From an uncultured delta proteobacterium (GTDB lineage: Bacteria; Myxococcota_A; Polyangia; Polyangiales; Polyangiaceae), in assembly GCA_903893335.1 (NCBI GenBank), contig CAITLX010000611.1, positions 1 to 16,199 of the forward strand: a DNA stretch of 16,199 nt, in the 5' to 3' direction. Positions 6,088-11,836 of the stretch are shown here, piece by piece. The notes under the pieces are model-generated. The model searched no databases. It worked only from the letters and a program-made list of their open reading frames with translations, and was not told where the DNA came from. Each line of letters begins with the position of its first letter. Position 1 is the stretch's first letter. The translations under genes and the position numbers were made by a program.

Positions 6088-7110
6088 TCAGGGGGCCCCG
6101 GCGTCGTCGTCGGAGCCCGTCATCGACGTGAGAGCGCGCGTCGCGGCGGCGACGTCCCCCTGCCCGTACCAGTCGACGTAGACGAAGCTCGGCCGGTGGC
6201 TCTGCTGCCGCCAGCACTCGACCGCGCGACGCCGCACGAACGCAGGCTCGTTGGCCACCGCCGCGTTGGCGGCGCTCGGCAGGACGATGCCGCCGCCGGA
6301 GTCCTGGTAGATGAACTGGTTGAGGAAATACAGGTCATTCGTCGGCGCGCCGCGGTAGGGCGCGCACGAGAACTGCGACGCGTCGGTCACGTTGTAATCG
6401 GTGTCGACGATGTGGTCCCAGAGGTAGTGCTGCCAGGCGGGCCTCCCCGCGTCGCGGCTGTCGTTGAACACGACGAGGCGCGCGCCCGAGGCGATCATCT
6501 CGCGCAAGGTCGGCCAGCCCCGCGCGCCGTCGTGCGTGTAGAGGTACGGGCCGAGCCCCGCCTGCTCGAAGACGGCGGCGATCTGCGCGGGCGTCACGGT
6601 GCTCTCGGCGAAGAGCGTGACGATCTCGCCCGGGTGGGCGTCGAGGAAGCCCTTGACGACCTCGAGAATGCCGAGCAGCGGCTCCTCGCCGAGCAGCCCC
6701 TTGAGGCTGGAGTTGTGCGTGACGTAGACGACGTCGGCCTGCGAGGCGTCCTTGCCGAAGTAGGGGCAGGGGCGGATGCCGAGCCCGCGAATGCCGTACG
6801 CGAGCTGATCGGCGATGGGGCGGTCCTGGTTCGGATAGAGGTACTGCACGGGGCCGCCGGCTGCGTAGCTGAACGCGTTGTGCGTCGCGGCGAACGTGAC
6901 GTCGGGGTAGCGGCGCTCGCACAGGTCGGCGCTGCCGAGGCAGGTCTCGGCGACAGCCGAGCTCGCGTCCGCCGCGTCGGCGAGCGCGCCGCCAGCGTCC
7001 GGCCCCGCCGACGACGGAGCGGCCCCCTCGTCGGAGGCGCTGCACGCGGCGCAGGCGAGCGAGGCGACGAGCAGCGTGACGAGCGTGGCGGCGAGCGGGC
7101 GAAGGGGCAT
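6088..7110 (-). CDS. Exported PI-PLC-like phosphodiesterase
   Basis: A 340-residue product starting MPLRPLAATLVTLLVASLAC, a signal peptide with a cysteine-rich, weakly lipobox-like end. An Ala/Asp/Ser linker runs to about residue 55. The catalytic region carries two THN motifs with His77 and His132, spaced like the general acid and base histidines of phosphatidylinositol-specific phospholipase C (X-domain TIM barrel). Around residues 104-114, YGIRGLGIRP corresponds to the strand that in relatives carries an Asp before the conserved Arg; here the Asp is replaced by Gly. Downstream, DAHPGEIVTLFAEST and GARLVVFND fit the barrel. Substrate is unknown; bacterial relatives may cleave phosphoinositides or other phosphodiesters. 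The start at 7110 is chosen for the signal peptide, although the Shine-Dalgarno sequence is poor. A longer Arg-rich in-frame extension from 7362 overlaps the divergent gene and looks non-coding. The cytochrome gene lies 183 bases downstream with its own promoter. Confidence 0.8.
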   Translation of the reverse strand: MPLRPLAATLVTLLVASLACAACSASDEGAAPSSAGPDAGGALADAADASSAVAETCLGSADLCERRYPDVTFAATHNAFSYAAGGPVQYLYPNQDRPIADQLAYGIRGLGIRPCPYFGKDASQADVVYVTHNSSLKGLLGEEPLLGILEVVKGFLDAHPGEIVTLFAESTVTPAQIAAVFEQAGLGPYLYTHDGARGWPTLREMIASGARLVVFNDSRDAGRPAWQHYLWDHIVDTDYNVTDASQFSCAPYRGAPTNDLYFLNQFIYQDSGGGIVLPSAANAAVANEPAFVRRRAVECWRQQSHRPSFVYVDWYGQGDVAAATRALTSMTGSDDDAGAP

Positions 7111-7161
7111 GCCCCATGGGACGACGTTGACGACCGCGTGACAAGCCTGCAACACACGCCC

Positions 7162-7178
7162 CGCGGGTGACCCCCGCG
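7162..7178. promoter_or_regulatory. Inverted repeat between divergent genes
   Basis: CGCGGG (7162-7167) and CCCGCG (7173-7178) are separated by five bases in the 116-bp region between the PI-PLC-like gene (minus) and the small lipoprotein gene (plus). It could be an operator serving both or a chance GC palindrome. Confidence 0.25.
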
Positions 7179-7185
7179 CGCACAC

Positions 7186-7215
7186 TTGCGCGGCGCGGCG
7201 AGCCGCTCCTACGAT
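7186..7215 (+). promoter_or_regulatory. Weak promoter candidate of the small lipoprotein gene
   Basis: TTGCGC (7186-7191), an 18-base spacer and TACGAT (7210-7215) give a plausible -35/-10 pair. The -10-like hexamer ends 11 bases before the ATG at 7227, so the leader would be only about 5 bases. No Shine-Dalgarno sequence is present, consistent with a nearly leaderless mRNA. Confidence 0.35.
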
Positions 7216-7226
7216 CACCCGCCGTG

Positions 7227-8111
7227 ATGCGACGCACCTCTCCGCTCGTGCTCCTCGTCCTCGCCGCGTGCAGCAGCGCCTCCACGGTCGGCGGCCTGTC
7301 GGGGGGCGCCGCCGACGGGAGCGCGGGGGCCGGCGGGGGGCGACCCGTGCCGAGCGCTCCACCGGCGCAGGTGGTCGGCGTCGCGTCGCTCGGGCGACTG
7401 CAAGCTGGCACAGGGGCCGCGACGACGCAGGGCAACGCGATGTTCCTCTCGCCGGCGACGGACCTGTCGGGGTCGAGCTTCCAGGACATGTTCTCGGGCT
7501 ACATCGCCGTGCCGATCGACGCGTGCGTGTCGCTGCCGACGTTCAGCACGAGCGGCGGCGGCCAGCAGAACCCGCTCGACGCAGGCCAGGTCGGCTTCGT
7601 CGACGAGGAGGGCACGGCGTACGCGCTGCCCGCGCTCATCCCGGGCTTCCCCGTCTACCAGGCCAAGCTGCCCGACGCCGCGTTCCGCCCCCTCTCGCGC
7701 TACCGACTGGTGGCGACCGGCGGCGCGGTGCCCGCGTTCGAGGGGGCGTTCTGGACACCCGGGCCCCTCACCGTCACCGCGCCCGGGGCCACCGGGGCGC
7801 TCGTCGTCGATCGGGCGCAGCCGCTCACGATCCGCTGGTCGGGCGCGCCGGACGGCGACCCGATCATCGTGCAGCTCGCGCAGGCCGACACCAAGGTCAC
7901 CTGCCGCGTGCGCGACGACGGCGAGTTCACGGTGCCGAGCGCGACGCTGCAAGCGTTCGCGGATTCGGCCTCGATCGACCGCAGCGGCGGAGGCGCGGCG
8001 ACCGACACGATGACCGTCGAGCGCGTCGCCTGGTACCCCGTCGGCGCGGGCGCGACCGCGACGCTCGTCATCGCGACGTCGGGCGCGAGCTTCGATCTCG
8101 ATCTGCGCTGA
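7227..8111 (+). CDS. Small lipoprotein of unknown function with a beta-rich body
   Basis: The 294-residue product has a textbook lipoprotein signal, MRRTSPLVLLVLAAC, with lipobox LAAC and lipidated Cys15. A short Gly/Ala/Ser/Pro linker follows to about residue 48. The body is rich in predicted beta strands and turns, with two isolated cysteines (in DACVSL and VTCRVR) that could form a disulphide. The second half, around PLTIRWSGAPDGDPIIVQLAQ, has the look of an immunoglobulin- or FN3-like sandwich. I recognise no enzyme motif or named family. The start at 7227 is set by the signal peptide; the adjacent GTG at 7224 or the ATG at 7167 would only add residues before it. It is divergent from the PI-PLC-like gene and convergent with the gene ending at 8153. 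Confidence 0.75.
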   Translation: MRRTSPLVLLVLAACSSASTVGGLSGGAADGSAGAGGGRPVPSAPPAQVVGVASLGRLQAGTGAATTQGNAMFLSPATDLSGSSFQDMFSGYIAVPIDACVSLPTFSTSGGGQQNPLDAGQVGFVDEEGTAYALPALIPGFPVYQAKLPDAAFRPLSRYRLVATGGAVPAFEGAFWTPGPLTVTAPGATGALVVDRAQPLTIRWSGAPDGDPIIVQLAQADTKVTCRVRDDGEFTVPSATLQAFADSASIDRSGGGAATDTMTVERVAWYPVGAGATATLVIATSGASFDLDLR

Positions 8112-8139
8112 GCCCGCGCGAGCTTCGGTCGCGATCTGC
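8083..8139 (+). repeat. Imperfect 24-bp direct repeat spanning the stop codon
   Basis: Bases 8083-8106 and 8116-8139 are identical at 22 of 24 positions (shared GCGCGAGCTTCG and CGATCTGC ends) and lie 33 bases apart, a multiple of three. The first copy encodes the C-terminal ASFDLDL of the lipoprotein. The second lies past the TGA in the same frame and would read ASFGRDL. It looks like a small tandem duplication at the gene end. Confidence 0.7.
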
Positions 8140-8152
8140 CCTCGCTGGCGCG

Positions 8153-9205
8153 TCACGCGCAGACGACGCGCACGCCGTGCCGCTCGTCGAGCGTGCCGAT
8201 CTCGAGCGCCGCGGCGCGCGTGCGCAGCAGGACGGCCTCGCGCCCGCGCACCTCGAAGCGCACCTGCCCGCTGGCGATCTTCGAGTTGAGGCACCAGGTG
8301 GGCGGGCCCTGCGGGTTGTCGTAGCGCAGGGCGACGAAGTCGCGATCGTCGGCTGCGAGCTCGCCCTCGATCGTCGCGATGCGGCTCTCGGCCGAGAAGC
8401 GGAACGAGCGGCGCCCGATCGTGCCCCTCGCGCCGAGCAGCGCGCGCGGGGCGTCGAACGCGTAGCGCACGCCGCGGTGCACCACGACCATCAGCGTGAG
8501 CGGCGGCGCGAGCCAGGGGCCGACCGGCACGCGCGCGGTCACCCCTTCGAGGACGAGATCGTGCGGCTCGTCCCACTGGTTGACGTGCGCCCACGCGTAC
8601 GAGGGCGCGTGGCCGCGCCCCCAGTTGTGCCCCTGCATGCCGCGCCAGCCCTCGACCGCGACGCGCTCGCCGAAGGCCTCGTAGGAGCCCGAGAAGCGCG
8701 CGTCGGGGTGGGGCGACACGAGCTTCGAGCTCGGCAGGCGCCCCTCGTACATCGCGCGCAGCGGCAGCGGCACGAGCGCCGGCGCGTCGGTGGTGAACGC
8801 GAGGTCGAACGCGACGCGCCCCTCGGCCGACGCGACCTGCCCCGACAGCGCGCCGTCGCGCAGGCGCACGTCGCACACGTGGAGGTCGAGCCCCGCGGGC
8901 GCGAAGCGGGCGCTCGAGAAGGGCTGCGTCTGCTTGACGCCGCGGTGCACCGCGTCGCGGTCGAACGCGATGGCCCACGCCTCGGCCACCGGCGGCGAGC
9001 CGTCGGCGCGCGAGAGGATCGTCGCCTTGACCCAGAGCGCACGGCGCCCCGTCGGGTCGACGAGCTTGAGAAACCAGCTCTCGACGTGGGGCCCGCCAGC
9101 CGCGGCGTCGAAGCGCAGCGCGTTGCCGTCGAACGGCGCGCCGGGGCCGTACGACGCGGGCGCGAAGCGAGCGGCCAGAGCGGAGAGGGCACGGCGCGCT
9201 TGCAT
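8153..9205 (-). CDS. AttH/CrtC-like (lipocalin-superfamily) protein
   Basis: A 350-residue product with no clear signal peptide. The N-terminal half holds ESWFLKLVDPTGRRALWVKATIL, a pattern typical of proteins related to hydroxyneurosporene synthase (CrtC), AttH and tocopherol cyclase. The central motif GWRGMQGHNWGRGHAPSYAWAHVNQWD contains the GHNWG-type signature and a run of aromatic residues expected in a ligand-binding beta-barrel. Such proteins bind or modify hydrophobic terpenoid- or lipid-like molecules; the substrate here is unknown. The ATG at 9205 is chosen because the frame upstream becomes an Arg-rich antisense shadow of the oxidoreductase gene. The ribosome site is weak (CGGG next to the ATG). 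It is divergent from the GMC oxidoreductase with 69 bases between starts, which suggests shared control and a shared substrate. Family assignment is from motif memory and is moderately sure. Confidence 0.62.
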   Translation of the reverse strand: MQARRALSALAARFAPASYGPGAPFDGNALRFDAAAGGPHVESWFLKLVDPTGRRALWVKATILSRADGSPPVAEAWAIAFDRDAVHRGVKQTQPFSSARFAPAGLDLHVCDVRLRDGALSGQVASAEGRVAFDLAFTTDAPALVPLPLRAMYEGRLPSSKLVSPHPDARFSGSYEAFGERVAVEGWRGMQGHNWGRGHAPSYAWAHVNQWDEPHDLVLEGVTARVPVGPWLAPPLTLMVVVHRGVRYAFDAPRALLGARGTIGRRSFRFSAESRIATIEGELAADDRDFVALRYDNPQGPPTWCLNSKIASGQVRFEVRGREAVLLRTRAAALEIGTLDERHGVRVVCA

Positions 9206-9212
9206 CCCGACG

Positions 9213-9228
9213 TTCTGTGGATACAGAA
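9213..9228. promoter_or_regulatory. 16-bp operator-like palindrome between divergent genes
   Basis: TTCTGT (9213-9218), GGAT, ACAGAA (9223-9228) form a perfect inverted repeat within the 69-bp gap between the AttH/CrtC-like gene and the GMC oxidoreductase gene. It covers the only A/T-rich patch there, with -10-like sequences on both strands (GATACAGAAT on plus, TGTATC on minus). A regulator bound here could control both genes at once. Confidence 0.45.
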
Positions 9229-9274
9229 TCTTCGAAACGATCGCAAGCCGCCGGGCGCGGCGAGGGGCTCTCCA

Positions 9275-11758
9275 ATGACGCTGCACGTCCCGGACGTTCA
9301 CGCCGCGCGGCGACGCGCGACGCCTGCGCGCGACGCGGGCTCTCCGGCCACCGCCAGCGCGACCCGCGCCTTCAGCGCGCGCGAGTACGCGATCGCCCAC
9401 GCGATCGCCGAGACGGTGCTCCCCGGCGGCACGCGGCTGCCCGCAGGCGGGCCCGACACGCTCGCGCGCACCGCGCAGATGATGCTCGAGATGGGGCCGG
9501 CGTTCGCGCACGGCATCCGCGCCGGCCTCTGGGTCATCGACGGCAAGGCGCGCGCGCGGCGCGGGCGCGGGTTCGCCTCGCTCGGCGCGGACGAGCGGCT
9601 CGCGGAGCTTCGCTCGTGGGCCGAGAGCGACGACCGCCACGCGCGCTGGCTGCTGCGCGGGTTGCTCGTGGCCTTCAAGCAGCCGCACTTCGACGACGCG
9701 GGCGTCGTCGGCGCGCTCGGCTGCCGCTACGAGCGCGAGCGCCCGGTCGCGCCCGAGCGCCCCGCGTGGCGCGAGCACGTCATCGACGGCCGCAAGGCGA
9801 GCCGCGACCTCGAGCTGACGTGCGAGGTGGTCGTCGTCGGCACCGGCGCTGGAGGAGGAGCCGCCGCGTACGAACTCGCGCGGCGCGGGCGTGCGGTGCT
9901 GCTCGTCGAGGCCGGCGACTGGCACGACCGCAGCGCGTTCGACGGCCGCATGCGCCGCGCCTCGACGCGCATGTACCTCGGCCGCGGCACGACCTTCGCC
10001 ATCGGCAACTCGGCCTGCGCGGTGTGGGCCGGGCGCGCCGTCGGGGGCAGCACGGTCATCAACTCCGGCACCTGCTACCGCGCGCCCGCCGCCACGCTCG
10101 CGCGCTGGCGCGAGCGCTACGGGCTCCCCTTCGCGAGCGGCGAGCTCGACCCGTTCTACGCGCGCGTCGAGGCGATGCTCGACGTGCGCCCCGCGGCGCT
10201 CGATCTCGTCGGCGGCTCGGGGCGCGTGGTCGCGCGCGGCGCCGACGCGCTCGGCCTGTCGAACGGCCCGCTGATGCGCAACGCCCCCGACTGCGACGGG
10301 CAGGGGGTGTGCGCGTTCGGCTGCCCGACCGGCGCGAAGCGCTCGTCCGACGTGAGCTGGGTGCCCGCCGCGCTGCGCCATGGTGCGCAGCTGGTCACCG
10401 CCGCCGACGTCCGCTTCCTCGACATCGAGGGGGGGCGCGCGCGCGGCCTGGTAGCGCGGCTCGCCTCGGGCCACACGCTGCGCGTGCGCGCCGACGCGGT
10501 CGTCGTGGCGGGGGGCGCGCTGCAGACGCCGCTGCTCTTGCAACGAAGCGGCGCGTGCGTGTCGTCGGGCTGGCTCGGGCAGAACCTCTCGGTGCACCCC
10601 GCGACCAAGGTCCTCGCGCAGTTCGACGAGACCATCGACATGACGCGCGGCATCCCGCAGAGCTGGTACATCGACACGCTCGCGGCCGAGGGCATCATGT
10701 GCGAGGGGGGCAGCGTGCCGCCCGACGTGACGGCCGCCAGCGTGCCCTGGCTCGGCTCGCGCTTCATGGAGCTGATGGCCGAGTACGGCCACCTCGCGTC
10801 GTTCGGGCTGATGATCCAGGACCACGCGCGCGGCAGCGTGAGCCGCGGGGCCGGTGGGCTCCCGCTCATCCGCTACGACATGACCCCGGGCGATCTGGCG
10901 CGCATGCAGCGCGGCCTCGCGCTCGTGTGCGACGTGTTCCTGCGCGCGGGCGCGAAGCGCGTGCTGCCCTTCGTGCACCGGCACGACGAGGTGCGCAGCG
11001 CGTTCGACGTCGATCTGCTCCGCCGCGCGCGCCTGACGGCGGGCGACGTCGAGGTCACGGCGTTCCACCCCCTCGGCACCTGCCGCATGGGCACCGACCC
11101 GCGCCGGTCGTGCGTGGGCCCCGACGGCGAGGCGCACGACACCGCGCGCCTCTTCGTCGCCGACGGCAGCGCGGTGCCCTCGAGCCTCGGGGTCAACCCC
11201 CAGATGACGATCATGGCGCTCGCGCTGCGCGCCGCCGAGCAGATCGACGCCACGCTCGACGAGCCCGCCGGCCGCACGCCCGTGCGCTCGCCCCACCGCG
11301 TCGATCGCGCGCGGCGCCTCGCGTTCTCCGAGACGATGCGCGGCACGCTGCGCCTCGAGGGAGAGTCGCGCGAACGCGCGTGCGCCTTCACCGTCGACGT
11401 CGCGAGCCGCCCGCTCGCGCAGCTCGCCGGGCTGCGCGAGGCGCACCTGCGCGGCACGATGGACCTCGACGGCGTCGCGACGCGCCGCCCCGCCGAGGGC
11501 ACGCTCGGGCTCGACCTCGCGCGCACGCGGCGCATCCCCTACGCGCTGACGTTCGTCGACGACCGGGGCCGCACCCTGCGCCTCTCGGGCGAGAAGACGC
11601 TGCGCGCGCGGTCGCTGCTTCGCTCGATGACGGTGCTGCCCGTGACGCTCGAGACCGACGAGGGCGTGGTGCTCGGCCGCGGCGAGCTTCGCTTCGACCT
11701 GCGCGACCTCCCCTCGTTCGTCGGCAGCGCCCGCCTCGCGCGCAGCGCCGCGCGCTGA
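9275..11758 (+). CDS. GMC-family FAD oxidoreductase with extra N- and C-terminal domains
   Basis: An 827-residue, probably three-part protein. Residues 30-155 are helical (EYAIAHAIAETVLPGG... LLRGLLVAFKQPHF) and resemble the small gluconate-2-dehydrogenase subunit-3-like segments that precede some GMC enzymes. The FAD-binding GTGAGGG starts at residue 189, followed by LLVEAGD and GGSTVINSGTCYR. A cysteine cluster, C340-x5-C346-x3-C350 (DCDGQGVCAFGCPTGAKRS), occurs in a subset of GMC proteins. The C-terminal catalytic signature is HPLGTCRMG with His598, followed by SLGVNPQMT with Asn641, the usual His/Asn pair. Residues from about 680 form an extra beta-rich module beginning LAFSETMRGTLRLEG. 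It should oxidise an alcohol, possibly long-chain or sterol-like. The start is supported by GAGGGG eight bases upstream. No twin-arginine or Sec signal is seen, so it is likely cytoplasmic. Confidence 0.87.
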   Translation: MTLHVPDVHAARRRATPARDAGSPATASATRAFSAREYAIAHAIAETVLPGGTRLPAGGPDTLARTAQMMLEMGPAFAHGIRAGLWVIDGKARARRGRGFASLGADERLAELRSWAESDDRHARWLLRGLLVAFKQPHFDDAGVVGALGCRYERERPVAPERPAWREHVIDGRKASRDLELTCEVVVVGTGAGGGAAAYELARRGRAVLLVEAGDWHDRSAFDGRMRRASTRMYLGRGTTFAIGNSACAVWAGRAVGGSTVINSGTCYRAPAATLARWRERYGLPFASGELDPFYARVEAMLDVRPAALDLVGGSGRVVARGADALGLSNGPLMRNAPDCDGQGVCAFGCPTGAKRSSDVSWVPAALRHGAQLVTAADVRFLDIEGGRARGLVARLASGHTLRVRADAVVVAGGALQTPLLLQRSGACVSSGWLGQNLSVHPATKVLAQFDETIDMTRGIPQSWYIDTLAAEGIMCEGGSVPPDVTAASVPWLGSRFMELMAEYGHLASFGLMIQDHARGSVSRGAGGLPLIRYDMTPGDLARMQRGLALVCDVFLRAGAKRVLPFVHRHDEVRSAFDVDLLRRARLTAGDVEVTAFHPLGTCRMGTDPRRSCVGPDGEAHDTARLFVADGSAVPSSLGVNPQMTIMALALRAAEQIDATLDEPAGRTPVRSPHRVDRARRLAFSETMRGTLRLEGESRERACAFTVDVASRPLAQLAGLREAHLRGTMDLDGVATRRPAEGTLGLDLARTRRIPYALTFVDDRGRTLRLSGEKTLRARSLLRSMTVLPVTLETDEGVVLGRGELRFDLRDLPSFVGSARLARSAAR

Positions 11759-11773
11759 GCCCCGGACAAACGA

Positions 11774-11821
11774 AGCCCGCTCCGACACCGCCCACCGAGA
11801 GGGGCGACGAGGGAGCGGGCT
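11774..11821. terminator. Bidirectional terminator between convergent genes
   Basis: A perfect 10-bp stem, AGCCCGCTCC (11774-11783) with GGAGCGGGCT (11812-11821), has a 28-base loop that can itself form an inner CGCCC/GGGCG helix. It lies between the stops of the GMC gene (plus, 11758) and the beta-propeller gene (minus, 11837). On the minus strand it is followed by TCGTTTGTCC, a modest T-rich tail, so it fits best as the terminator of the minus-strand gene. Confidence 0.65.
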
Positions 11822-11836
11822 CGAACGGCGCGCGGG

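Noticed and set aside
7111..7362. N-terminal extension of the PI-PLC-like protein
   Set aside because: The added 84 residues are Arg-rich, overlap the divergent lipoprotein gene and would bury the signal peptide that starts at 7110.
8153..11788. A 1211-codon minus-strand open frame covering the GMC gene
   Set aside because: Only 8153-9205 has a real protein pattern; the rest is an Arg/Ala-rich antisense shadow of the oxidoreductase.
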